From the NCBI GenBank assembly GCA_963576565.1, contig OY755040.1:23130543-23194542 (forward strand): a stretch of DNA of 64,000 nucleotides, read 5' to 3'. The position numbers were made by a program, and so were the translations under genes. Every line of letters starts with the position of its first letter. Position 1 is the stretch's first letter. Below are positions 1-10,338 of the stretch, piece after piece. The notes under the pieces were generated by a model. It was not told the DNA's origin and did not search any database. It worked only from the letters and a program-made list of their open reading frames with translations. This stretch comes from Aspidapion aeneum (taxonomy: Eukaryota; Arthropoda; Insecta; Coleoptera; Brentidae).

Positions 1-40
1 GTTCGGTTTAGTCCCGTTCCGTTCGGTTCGGTTCGGTTTT
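1..40. repeat. Short (TTCGG)n-type simple repeat
   Basis: The window opens with about eight imperfect copies of a 5-bp GGTTC unit. A similar short run occurs at 50910-50940. Simple low-complexity DNA with no function I can see. Confidence 0.8.
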
Positions 41-117
41 GTTTCACACTCGCTAGGATCCCGCGAAAGAAGTCAGGGAAGTTTTTTTTTTAAAAAAATA
101 TGTTAGAAAGACATCCT

Positions 118-337
118 ATTTCGTTACTAGAGCTATTTTGATACTAGCGCTATTTCGACACACGCTATTTTGATACTGGCGCTATTTCATTACGCGCTAT
201 TTTGATTGATTGATTTCGTTACTAGTGCTATTTTAAAACAGCGCTATTTTGTTACGCGCTATTTTAAAACAGCGCTCAAACAATACCGCTATTTTGAACG
301 ACGCTATTTTTAACAGCGCTATTTCGAACCAGAGCCA
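118..337 (+). repeat. Minisatellite built on GCGCTATTTT
   Basis: The motif (a)GCGCTATTTT(g) recurs about a dozen times at irregular 12-30 bp spacing, joined by short linkers such as GATACTA and CGTTAC. It lies in what should be the intron upstream of the last hedgehog exon. A small frame overlapping it at 249-443 simply reads through the repeat and is not a gene. Confidence 0.8.
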
Positions 338-766
338 TTTTTGTAGTCATTTAATGCTGAAAATCGTAAAAAAATTATCACAACCTAGTTTTTTTTCTGA
401 TGGCCGACCACTAGCGCATAATTCTAAAAACCTACTAGTTTGAATATTTTTTTCAAAACCAGTAGTCGGCCCCTTTCAACTACAATACTTTCAGAGCAGA
501 CTGACTTCAGGATTTGTTTGACCAGTGTTCAGCCATAGTGTTTCATATGCTGGGTTTATACAGTTAAAATAAAAATATAAATAAAAATGAATATTTTTAA
601 TATTGCGCATGTGTGAAATCGCACCACCAAGTATATATTTTTTAAAATTAATTTTGTTTAAGAAATACTGTTAGGTGGCCGACTACTGGTACATTTACCC
701 TAGTAGTAAACAGAAATGGAAAACAGTTCCATTAAAAAATAAAAAGCATCAGGGTCAAAAATTTAC

Positions 767-848
767 CTGGGTGAAATTTGTTTAAATGAGCTCTTAAATT
801 AGACTTGGAAGAAAAACTGATCAAGTGAGTGCACTCGGTACATTCCAT
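767..848 (-). CDS. Possible lone C2H2 zinc-finger exon
   Basis: On the minus strand a short frame starting at the ATG at 848 encodes one C2H2-like finger: a CTEC pair, an F and an L at the usual hydrophobic positions, then H-LNKF-H. It ends in HPG, directly followed by a good donor (CAG|GTAAAT, boundary at 767/766). One-finger exons of this form are common as first exons of transposon-derived insect proteins. No partner exon is visible nearby, so it is either an orphan or decayed transposon exon, or chance. It lies antisense inside the presumed hedgehog intron. Confidence 0.35.
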
Positions 849-900
849 ATTTTTAAGTCGATGTATTTTTATATGAATTGAAACAATAACACAAACTAAA

Positions 901-1900
901 TTTGACCGAACTAACGACACGACAAATATTTTTAATACTAATTTTTAAAACTCGAAAGGACTTCAAACACTTCCACCATCGAAGAAATTTATTTATTCCA
1001 TGCTTCCAGGGTATTTAAACAAAAACAAAACAATTAAAACATAACCTCGAAATCGAAGGAGGCAGAGTTCATTTTAGTCTGTAACCGCGAGTGGTATTAA
1101 CTTGAACAAGCCGTTCAACTGATCTCTATAATTCTTCCTTCCCACTGTCAAAGGTATGTCGTAGTTAAGTTCACATGACTTGCCAAATTCTGTAGGCAAC
1201 CTGTAGATTAAAAGGTATCGATCTGCGCTCAAATAATATTTCGTTAATATAATACTACGAAATTTTAATATTATACGTTTCAGATTTTATCTATTCTTAT
1301 CAAATACATGTTTCAGTGGTTCGTTACACAAATATGCATTATCATGTTCACGTACATAAATATTTAGCTTATCAATTATAGGTATAAAAGGACATAGTTA
1401 TTATTTCGCAACATCCTGTTTAAAGTCCTTAAAAAAGGATAAATTTATTTGTTTTTCAGGTATTTTAAGTAGTTTGATAAAACGGATTAAAGTCTATGAC
1501 TATGCTATATGTATCTACAATAACAAGGACATATAATAAGGGAAGGTGTAGGGACTGTAAGGGGTCCATATTACAGACCCCCCCTAGCCTAGGCAACGGC
1601 GCAATTATTTGGGGCAAATTATTGTAGCCATTAAAAACACATTTAAATCAAATGAGTGCACTCATTTGTATTAAATGCGTGACCTCCTGTTTTCAATGTG
1701 TATTTAAAGACTGCAGACATTTGTAGTTATTAAATAGCTCATTTGGCTTAAGTAGACAAACTAATTTGACCAATTGAAACACTTATATGTCTCGTATTTA
1801 AATAAAGATTTTCATTTTGAATATGGTTTTTAAACCAATATTTTTGAACCAATTTTCGCGACCTACGGCATGGAAATAAACATTTTTTTCTTTGTTTCAG
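901..1900. other. Presumed hedgehog intron, no other feature seen
   Basis: AT-rich sequence with no coding signal, ending in a pyrimidine tract and AG acceptor at 1899-1900. I looked for the hedgehog signalling-domain exon on the + strand from 1 to 1900 and did not see it, so this intron is at least 1.9 kb long within the window. Confidence 0.6.
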
Positions 1901-2628
1901 AATCGTCCCAAGCTGCCAAATACGGAGGCTGCTTCACCGGAGAGAGCACAGTACTGACATCTGCGGGGATACGACTTCCTCTTTCCGACCTTCGCGTTGG
2001 AGAGAAGATCCTTGCTCGCGATCCATCAACCAACCAATTGGCGTTTAGTGAAGTGATCATGTTCCTAGACTATAACCCTACCGATGTTAGGGAGTTTTTA
2101 AAAATTAACTTAAAATCCGGCAGGACTTTAACGGTTACGCCAAATCATTTAGTGACCTTACAGGAAGGTAGGACGGTATTCGCGGACAAGTTAAAAATCG
2201 GTGATAATTTATTCGTTAGTTTAGTTAATAATAATTTTAATTTAGTAGAAGCAAATTTAATACAGGACAATTTACAAATTGTAGAGGGATCGGACGAAAT
2301 AATCAGTATTACGCCCGTTTTACGTAAAGGCGTTTATGCGCCGTTAACGAAACTGGGCACAGTAGTCGTTAACGAAGTGGTAGCGTCGTGTTATGCTACA
2401 ATCGACAGCCAATCTATTGCTCACTGGGCGTTCTTGCCGCTCCGGTTAGTTTGGAACTTCAAACTGGGCGCGAGTAGGCTATGGAACTTGGTCATTCGAC
2501 CAATCAGCGGCTGGGAAAGTGGCAACACTGTCAGTTTGACTAGGCCTCAAGTGGGCATTAATTGGTATGCCAGACTTTTGTACGTTACTGGAGATTTTTT
2601 GATTCCTTCTCATTTAAGGAACTCTTAA
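1901..2628 (+). CDS. hh: Hedgehog, last exon (Hint autoprocessing domain)
   Basis: Terminal exon of hedgehog, the secreted morphogen precursor whose C-terminal Hint domain cuts the chain and attaches cholesterol to the N-terminal signal. The exon begins after TTTGTTTCAG at 1900 (phase 1) and runs about 242 codons to TAA at 2626-2628. The cleavage site is G-C-F with the catalytic Cys codon at 1930-1932. A TVTPNH motif supplies the catalytic Thr and His, 69 and 72 residues after the Cys. An Asp in FLDYN (46 residues on) and the Cys of ASCYA (153 on) match the fly cholesterol-transfer Asp303 and Cys400. The C-terminal tail (WYARLLY...) also resembles fly hedgehog. There is no stop or frameshift, so the domain looks functional. 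The signal exons are outside the window. The ATG at 1870 is intronic and is not the start. Confidence 0.95.
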
Positions 2629-2934
2629 GAATATATACCATAAAAGGGGGAATTTTATTAACGTTAGACTTTATATGAAAGACATTTGTTGTTGGACCAA
2701 CTCTCTAGGTAAATAACACCAATGTCTTTGGACCAAAACCACCTCAGATACGCATGAATTGGTATACAACTTTCTGCATCTTGTTGGCTGGAATTTCTCA
2801 TTTTTCAAATGACTTGTACCAGGTGCGCCAGAAAAACCGAACCAAATGTATTTTGTTATAACTGTCGAACAATTTATCATCATTTTAAATAGAACAAACT
2901 GCAGTATGCAGGGAATTTTACATTTATGTATTTT
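2629..2934 (+). other. Probable start of hedgehog 3' UTR
   Basis: AT-rich sequence after the hedgehog stop. AATAAA-like hexamers occur further on (for example near 3441), but none is clearly the real polyadenylation site. No coding signal. An antisense frame here has no recognisable content. Confidence 0.35.
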
Positions 2935-3910
2935 TTGTTTGTCATATTGGATTTTAAGAATCAAACTTGACTCTTTAAACAGGCTCGTCTATTCGTAATT
3001 TGATATTTATTTAGATTTTTTAATTTGTCAATAACCTTTATTTACAGCGCACATAACAGAATATGAGTCGTTAAAATCGGTTTAGTCGTTCCCGATAAAT
3101 TAATTTATGCTTCTCCATTCTGTCTAATTACTACAGAACCCATTTTAAGAAATTAGTATGCATTATGGTAAGAATTGATTGCCCTTTAAAGAACACTTAA
3201 AATTTGCCGCCGTCATAAAATCGAAGATGGCGGACAGAATCAAACTTGACCATTCAAAGCGACTCGTTTATTCTTATGATCCTAATTATTTTATTCCTTT
3301 TTTTAATCTGTCGAAAAGCTTTATTTGCGCTGCGCACAACAAAGCATGATTCATTAAAATCGGTTTAGTTGTTTTATAAAAACCAACCAATATTTTAGAG
3401 ACTATAGGATTGGCTTGTTAACTTTGTCTACAATAATTTCCTAATAAATTTAATCATTTAATTGGTAAAACAATGGTTTGAACAAAAAATTATATTTTGG
3501 AAATGCCTGAGCCTATTTTAATAATTCGTAGACCGTTGAACGAGGCGGAAATGGAGCTTTTCTACAAATTTAAAAAAAGTCGAAATGTTTTTTGTCACAT
3601 TAGAATAAATGAGCCTTTTTAAAGAAAATTAAGTCTAATTCTGTCCGCCATGTTGGATTTTAAGGTGGCGGCAACTTTCAATAGTAATCTATAAAGAACA
3701 ATTGCACGTCACCATGATACTTTTTTATTTCATTAAAATCAATTCAGTATTAAAAGTTGAAACAAAACTGAATAATCGATTTTATTGAATCGCGGCGGTA
3801 ATAGGGCTTTTCTAAAAATTAAAAAAATACTAAAAACAATTCGGAACATAAGAATAAAAGAGCCTCTTTGAAGGGTCAAGTTTGATTCTGCCTGCCATCT
3901 TGAATTTTCA
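2935..3910. repeat. Four diverged copies of a ~200-bp repeat, two in each orientation
   Basis: Two forward copies (about 2935-3110 and 3207-3380) share GAATCAAACTTGAC, CTCGT.TATTC, a CTTTATTT block and TTAAAATCGGTTTAGT. Two reverse copies (about 3540-3685 and 3785-3910) carry the complement, such as GTCTAATTCTGTCCGCCAT and GTCAAGTTTGATTCTG. The arrangement is an inverted pair of tandem dimers, consistent with a decayed fold-back element just downstream of hedgehog. Confidence 0.65.
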
Positions 3911-5037
3911 AATGATCAAATTCATTAAAGTTTGAGGTATATTTCGAAAGTTTTATCAAAAAAAATTTAGTCCGGTTTTTTCTAGCTCACACGACAAATA
4001 TAGATTTTAGTTCGAACGCATTAATAAATTAAAAAGAATTGCTGTATTTAAATAAGGTACTTTTTTATCTTGCTTATTTTGTATTATCTTGTACTTAATA
4101 TCGTGCCAAATACGTATTTTTACGTTATAAATACTTAATTTATTTTATGAACATTTATTTTACTTTATTTATACGTACTATTAGGAAATTATACTTATAC
4201 CTAAAAATAATATATTTTTGACAATAAAAAATTGTTCCTAGTAGATTTAAATAAAAATTGTTTGTTGCCTAAAATTTCTGTCTTATTTTTGTTAGTTTTA
4301 TAAAATTGTATAAAGTGGATATTTTTTAATAATAGGCCAGTTTTGTATAACTTAAAAATTATTTTAAAAATGTCAATTTGTTTGTTCCTTTAAAATTAAA
4401 AGAATGTAACAATAAATTTAATTTAATTACTTAAATCATTTTGTAATTGCTTATTTTTATAAGATAAAATATAAATGTCACTTTTTTTGTAATTATTTTG
4501 TAAATTTTTGTACATTTACTAACATTAAAACGACTATTTGTACATTTTATTATTTATGTAATGTTGTACTATAGCTTTAATTTATCGTATTAAATTTTAT
4601 ATTCAATTTGAAGTAAAATATTTATACTCTAATTTCTAGTCCAATAATTTTTTATCCTTATGAATATTTCACCCTTATGAATATTTCACCCTTATGAATA
4701 TAAAGGAAATTAAATGTTTACTCGGAAAAACCTCATGAAATCTCATGCGGTTAATTTGCAGAGGTGCATCTGAACTTATCACCACACTAAACCAAACTGA
4801 TCTGGAAGCTATTTTTCATTGCCACTAACTGTCAAGGAAGCGTGGTGTTAGAATTGGCGCCAATATCGAATTTAGAGGCAAATTTTTTATTAGGACCGTT
4901 TACATTTACCTCTGTTTACATTTACCCCGGTCGACCCTACACAGGTTAAAGGGGCCCTAACTAAACCACTTTAAAAGTATATTTTAAAAATACCGTCCTG
5001 ATTTGCGCGTTTTTTGGTATGCCGAGGACGTTAAAAG
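3911..5037. other. AT-rich intergenic DNA
   Basis: Apart from the 17-bp tandem repeat, I see no gene, RNA or clear mobile element here. Confidence 0.5.
4656..4700 (+). repeat. 17-bp tandem repeat, about 2.6 units
   Basis: The unit CCTTATGAATATTTCAC is repeated almost perfectly with period 17. A small minisatellite in AT-rich intergenic DNA. Confidence 0.85.
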
Positions 5038-5061
5038 CACGGATCACCTAGGTGATCCGTG
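5038..5061. repeat. 24-bp perfect palindrome flanked by TTAAAAG
   Basis: CACGGATCACCT is followed at once by its exact reverse complement, and TTAAAAG lies on both sides in direct orientation. A diverged copy at 6152-6179 has the same halves separated by a 4-base spacer and the same TTAAAAG flanks. The two copies bracket the hAT element at 5798-6110, suggesting the compact palindrome of a small repeat family. Confidence 0.8.
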
Positions 5062-5797
5062 TTAAAAGCCTACATACCTAGTACGTTTCTGGAACGTTCG
5101 GTGTTACTAAAAATTTAATGTGTATTTTTAAAAATAAAATACCTATCATAATCTATATTTATTTTATCCCTGGAATTCGTGGTACTTGCAACTCTGGAAC
5201 TGCATCTTACACCGAGTTCGTTTAACCACAAAGAAACGTAGTTTAACTAACAATAAATATAATTACCTAAAGTTGGTCTAGAATGGCCTATTATTTTTAA
5301 TATTTTTTACTAGTGTATTTCAAGATCACCGTGTTGCTAGTGCGATTTATTTATAATAAAAGTTCTGTGCCCTAATAATTATAAATTAATATTTTAACTT
5401 TAATATAGTCGTTATGATTGATTTTTAAAAAAAGTACAGCTAAAGATCACTGCTTTGTCGTTGATTAACGTAACCATAAACTAATAATACTATGATCTAA
5501 TGGCATTTGTATGATAGGCATGAGCACAGATTAGGTAAATAAGTATGGCATGAGCCTCGGAACTCGCACATGTAACTAAATCGTACTGGCAGTCCCTGAA
5601 TATTGCGTACCAGACGAATTTATTTCAGCGCCATCTGCCCCTCAATATGATAAAGTTCGCCGGTGGCTCCTCTATATGGGTTATTTATGGATCGTTCATA
5701 CTCGTCTTTTGTCTAGTCTTTTGTCTTGGTTTAGTCATATGTCTTGTCATAAGAAAGTTAAAACCACTGTTTCTTACTCAATGCTTATACATACCTA

Positions 5798-6110
5798 CAG
5801 CGGCGTAGCGTGCCCGAAAGGGCGGGGGGGGGGGGGCGACAGCTAAAAAGGGCGCCTCTGAAAACTGATGAAAAATCTTGTGACAAAAAAAAAACAAAAA
5901 GGTCAAAAGGGCGCCTCTCACGAATCTTGCGACCAAAAAAAAAAAACAAAGGTCTTCATGTCGTTAGTTTCCTTTGGCCCCACTCAATTGGCCGTTACAG
6001 GCCCGACTTAATAAAGCTGAGGGCGCTGCGGGCCACCTATGGGGCGCCACTACCCTCGGGGCGGGGGGGGGGGGGGGCGACGAACCCCCCCCCCCCACGC
6101 TACGCCGCTG
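5798..6110. mobile_element. Non-autonomous hAT element (313 bp)
   Basis: The terminal inverted repeats CAGCGGCGTAGCGTG (5798-5812) and its exact complement (6096-6110) are typical hAT ends. They are flanked by a perfect 8-bp target duplication CATACCTA at 5790-5797 and 6111-6118, the length hAT elements produce. Inside are G and C homopolymer runs and a degenerate internal duplication. Apparent frames across it (5810-6165) run through these homopolymers and encode nothing. It needs a transposase from elsewhere. Confidence 0.92.
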
Positions 6111-6315
6111 CATACCTATATGTTTACAAGCTCCTAAGAAAAAATTAAAAGCACGGCTCACCTAACAAGGTGATCCGTGTTAAAAGTATCTACAAAAAAT
6201 TATTTTTTATTTGTAAAAAACCTTTCTGCTGTCCATGGACCTTATTATCCGCACTGGCTAAAATTTTAAAATCAACCAATCAAAGCGAAAGGAAATATAA
6301 ATCCGCGCAGATATA

Positions 6316-6539
6316 GACACTTATTGGAATAAAACCCGACCTGCTTATTTTAAAATCGACCGTATTGTGACAGATAAAGAGCAGCTGCTTTCTTTCAAAA
6401 TTCGGGCTTTGTGTATTTTGAACCGGATTTATTAGTGTCATTTGTATTTAATAAATGAAAGTTAGGGACTTTATTAGAGACAAATGTGGCAGAATAAAGT
6501 CGACTCTAAAATAAAGTCAGGTTTATTCCAATAAGTCCC
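6316..6539. mobile_element. TA-flanked MITE, family A, copy 1
   Basis: The ends share ACTTATTGGAATA and then (A)CC(T/C)GAC as inverted repeats, and similarity continues inward for about 50 bp. It is flanked by TA at 6314-6315 and 6540-6541. A second copy of the same family lies at 55908-56159. No coding capacity. A TA target site would fit a Tc1/mariner-type parent, which is inference. Confidence 0.8.
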
Positions 6540-6717
6540 TAATAAGGTCCACGTACACGCAGCCACAGAAGACTTTTTATTCTTAGTCATGGCCATGTCA
6601 TGGCGCTTTTTCCCTATTCAATGGTAAGAAGTGCAGATTCTATTATTGGCGATGTGCCTGCAGATTCTAATATCGCGTTTAGTTTATATCAATGCGCTAG
6701 ATGGGACGCTATTTCCT

Positions 6718-6885
6718 TGATACCAGGGTCACTGCATCCTGGAAGCCTTGCGACACAAAGTTGCGTTCGTTTATTCGATCAAGGAGTAGAGCGAGCGGAA
6801 CTTGAGCGGCGATCACCTGATCATAGAGCAAATAGAACTTGAAATAATACGAACTGCTTTTGGAGCGTTTGGAGCTTACACATCA
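6718..6885 (+). repeat. Left member of a diverged inverted-repeat pair
   Basis: This stretch shares GTTGCGTTCGTTTATTCGATC, TGATACC.GGGTCAC and GAGCGTTTGGAGCTT with the reverse complement of about 10100-10225, just upstream of the DNAJC9-like gene. Similarity is patchy with indels. They may be two old copies of one element in opposite orientation 3.3 kb apart. Confidence 0.55.
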
Positions 6886-7209
6886 CAAAACTTACAAACC
6901 TTTTGTGTTTTTACCATAAACCCCGTGTTGTTATTGCGTGCTTCTTTGGTTTGAAGCGTGTTTTTCTTTTTCCAAGAACGTGAAAATAACTAAAAGAGTT
7001 ATTTTCCTTGTTCTGGAGATGGGAGAAGTACTCCTAGAAATGAAGCGTCAAAAAGATTATTTTTTGAAAGAAGTGGTTCCTAGATTTAATTTTAACCAGT
7101 TCTAGACACATTTTCGGTAAGTATGGAGAACGTGACGGGATTAGAGCGTAAAGAACTAACCCAAAATGTATGTACATTTATCAAATGGACAGGCCATCCA
7201 AGAGGTTAA

Positions 7210-7317
7210 AAATTTGCCCATAACAATAACCTAGTTATAGTATATTGCATACCAAGGGAAGAAAATGACAAAATTCACATCAGCGTGAATATTGATACCG
7301 AGACGCTAGCCGAGTAA
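7210..7317 (+). pseudogene. Short open stretch, possible decayed exon, unrecognised
   Basis: After a stop near 7207 a frame stays open for about 35 codons to a TAA at 7315-7317, with amino-acid composition less AT-driven than its surroundings (contains VIVYCIPREEND). The same frame is also open before that stop. I do not recognise it; it may be part of a dead transposon or chance. Confidence 0.15.
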
Positions 7318-7446
7318 AACAACACGCAAATATAAAAAAGTTACTTTCTTGTAGTTGTGTACGCTATTTTTCCTACAAACACTGTTGAACTACACTAGTT
7401 TTTGTATAATTTGGTCTTTAATTTTGCACAAATCAAATAAAACTGC

Positions 7447-7493
7447 TTTTCCGCACATGTGTTGCTAGTACTTTTCCACACATGTGCGGAAAA
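7447..7493. repeat. Hairpin with 15-bp perfect arms
   Basis: TTTTCCGCACATGTG at 7447-7461 is followed 17 bases later by its exact complement at 7479-7493. Each arm contains the palindrome CACATGTG. Probably a tiny or decayed inverted-repeat element. Confidence 0.8.
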
Positions 7494-8650
7494 CTTTCAT
7501 ATGTAGTCATAGAAAAAAAATATTTTTGAAGGTGCTTAGAATAACTTTTCTTTTCAATTGAAAAATCTTCATCTTTTCGTATTTTTTTCCGAAAAAATTT
7601 ATATTAAAATTAAATTGCATTTTAAGGGAAAAATAAGTTAAAATATACTTTTCAACAAAGATTTTTACTCACAGTCTCTATTCAGTAATGGTAGACATTT
7701 TTTAATTTTATCTCTCTCCGAAAACCTTTTTTTACTACTAAATTATCTTTTCTTTTCTTATTTATATGTTAAATTATATATGATATTTATATAATTTATG
7801 ATAAAAAATTAACAAAAAATAATGCCAATTTTTTCTTTCAAATGGAAGTTTGGTAATATCATAGACTGTTAGTAGAATTTTGACTTGAAACCCAAAAAAA
7901 AAAACGCATAAAAACATCCCAAAATAAAAATGGTTTATCTTAAAACATTATTAAAATGTATACCTACAAGTATTAACCGAGGAGATTTTACTGAAGCTTC
8001 TTCTGCTTCCAGTGTTTATTTTTGAGTAGAACAGTTTTGCCTGTTAAGTCGCTAAGCATCTATAAACATTACAAGTAAAAATTGACAAAGCCAATAATAT
8101 TTACTCAAAAAACTGTATTTTGTGTTAAATTTAAATATTTCTTTTGTTTTATGCCTTTACCAATCAATTAACTCAAAAAAAAAATTGAATACTAAAGCAG
8201 CCCCCACACGATTAGTATGTACTTAGATTGTTTTTGTAAATGATTGTCATAAGTTATAAATAAAGACATAGTTATATAAAAATCCTGTCAGTACTACCGA
8301 TCCTGTGGGGTCCTCTGTGTTCCGCTTATGAAGACATAAAGATGATTTTTCAAGTATGAAGCAGCTTTTGGCAAACAGTTCTATTACAACAATAATTCTA
8401 TTAGAAACACATTCAGATGCAAATAGTGGTCTGTTAACATTTAGAGAAAATATATATACAAAACAGACAATTAAATAAAAATAAATGTATTGTAGTTTTT
8501 ATTTTAAACAAGAGTATAGAAGTTTCTACTTAACAGTTTATAGTTTAATAGCATTTTTTAATGCACTTGTCACGCTTTAGAGAATTGTAAGGAGTAGAAG
8601 AGTTTTTTTATTCTGCAAACTTGTTAGAAAACTAAATTATAAATGACCTA

Positions 8651-9257
8651 TAGTTGATATTGTATTAAAGTGGCACCGCGTCATAGCTATGGTAAACCAA
8701 ATTTTGCGGCAAAATCTAAGTAAGAAGGCTTAAAAAATTAGTGTATCACTTTTTACATGCAGTGTGCCGCTCGGGGTTTAATGTTCGAAGGATAAAACAG
8801 TAAGACCTTTTCAAGGAGAGATCAAATAGGTACTTACCTAATAAATAAAGATCCGAGACATAAAAGAGGATCCAAAATTATATTAAAATGTGCGCAAATA
8901 TTAATTTAAACGCGAAAACAGTAATTTGTTTTGTAAATAGCTCCGTCATAAGTTGTTTGACATAAATAATCAAAACAACAAGGAATAGAAAACGTCAAAG
9001 TCCGGCTAAATCAATATGTTCGTAACAACCAGATAAGAGTATAAATGTTCCTTTCTAATGAAATTGTTTAGAAGAAGACGTCAATAAAAAGCAAGTAAAA
9101 TAGTAAGCTAATGACTAATTAGTGCAGTGCCTCATTTTGCGAATCAATATCAATAAAAAAATTAAAGGAAGTGCGTGCCAGTGTATGTACCCCTCTACTC
9201 CCATCCGGCCCATCAAGGTTTTGATGACGAGTTGTCAGTTTAATACAATATCAACTA
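8651..9257. mobile_element. TA-flanked MITE, family B, copy 1 (607 bp)
   Basis: The ends TAGTTGATATTGTATTAAA and its complement are inverted repeats that continue into TGGCACCGCGTCAT, about 33 bp in all. TA lies on both sides (8649-8650, 9258-9259). Copy 2 at 25427-26037 is similar along its whole length, including internal GTGCGCAAATATT and CTAATTAGTGCAGTGCCTC. No coding capacity. Confidence 0.85.
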
Positions 9258-9451
9258 TAAGTACATATTATGTGCTTTGAAATGTAAATAAAAAAAATAC
9301 TGTTTTTATATTTATTTTTGGCCAACATGAATTTGTTTATTTACATATAGGGTGTTAGACTTATTATCCAAAAATTAAGCAAAATAATTCAAAAATTAAT
9401 AACAACACAACCACCTAAAACAAAAACTAATAATATTTTTTAAACTGCATG

Positions 9452-9640
9452 GGAACCGTGGCCGACCGGCTTAGCACGTTGGTCCGTGGGCTGGACGCGC
9501 TGCTTATTTTGTGGATTCGAGTCCCACCTCCGTAATGGTCGTTTTTTGTAACGTCTCAACAAGGCTTATCTCGGCAAAAATTTGGCTAAAAAGACTGGGC
9601 GATTGATCCTAGCTATGGATGGAAAATCCCAGTATAAAAA
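9452..9640 (+). mobile_element. tRNA-derived SINE (Ser/Leu-like head)
   Basis: An RNA polymerase III A box (GTGGCCGACCGGC, 9459-9471) and B box (GGATTCGAGTCC, 9513-9524) are spaced as in a tRNA with a long variable arm, but acceptor pairing is poor, so this is a tRNA-like SINE head and not a tRNA gene. The body holds GCGATTGATCCT (9599-9610) then GGATGGAAAATCCCAGTATA, shared with an unrelated-headed SINE at 53930-54103. An A-rich tail follows. Confidence 0.75.
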
Positions 9641-10099
9641 AAACTGGGTGAAAAAATTCCAGTTCTAGCTTTCTTTTGTAATAAATTTTTGTGAAATAAT
9701 TTTTTTTATTTAGGAATATATTTAGGGATCTTGTAAAAAACAGCAAAATCACAAAACAAGGTGCGGGGAATGTTCATAACTTTTGAAACGCTAAAATTCA
9801 GGATTTTTGACCCCCCTCCCCCATTCGTAACGCATTTTCAAGAAAAAAAAATATTGAGTGATGTCACACAAAGCTATATCCTTCCTCCCCTCTTCCCATG
9901 CTTTAGGCTAAGGAATGGGAAAAAAGTTGGTGCGATGGGTCCGAAGTCATCTTCTGCATGCTCAAGCCCTTTTATGGCTATGAGGCGTCTGAATCACGTC
10001 TCCTTTGAGAAGGCATCCCAAATGAAAAAAAAATTAAGCACACATGAAAAAATATATTAAAGTAAACAAAAATCTTAGGCCTCAAAATTCAGAGGGCGC

Positions 10100-10225
10100 T
10101 GGCAAAAGCTCCAAACGCTCGGTCAAGAAGCTCGGAGGGAGCGTATGGAGCGGACAGATCGAATAAACGAACGCAACTCCTGTTTTCGTGATCCTGTGAC
10201 CCTACTGATACCTTCGATCAAATGT
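10100..10225 (-). repeat. Right member of inverted-repeat pair, upstream of DNAJC9-like gene
   Basis: Reverse-complement similarity to 6718-6885 (see that entry). It overlaps the region 110-240 bp upstream of the DNAJC9 start, so promoter DNA of that gene may lie within an old element. Confidence 0.5.
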
Positions 10226-10338
10226 CGCTTGTCAGTTAATTTTTGGCGGTCTAAACATAACCTAAACTTCCCAAAATAGTTTTCAAACATTTTTCTAAAT
10301 TTTTCGTGTATTTTACTATTTTTCATTAACTTTCGAAG

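Larger units (their letters stand above)
6886..8648. other. Intergenic DNA
   Basis: Apart from the short open stretch at 7210 and the hairpin at 7447, no gene or element is recognisable. The sequence is very AT-rich. Confidence 0.45.

Noticed and set aside
1863..2060. Antisense frame over hedgehog
   Set aside because: Shadow of the Hint exon.
5810..6165. Three overlapping frames up to 112 codons
   Set aside because: They lie within the non-autonomous hAT element and read through G and C homopolymers.
9452..9533. Functional tRNA gene
   Set aside because: A and B boxes are present but the acceptor stem does not pair and a SINE body follows.
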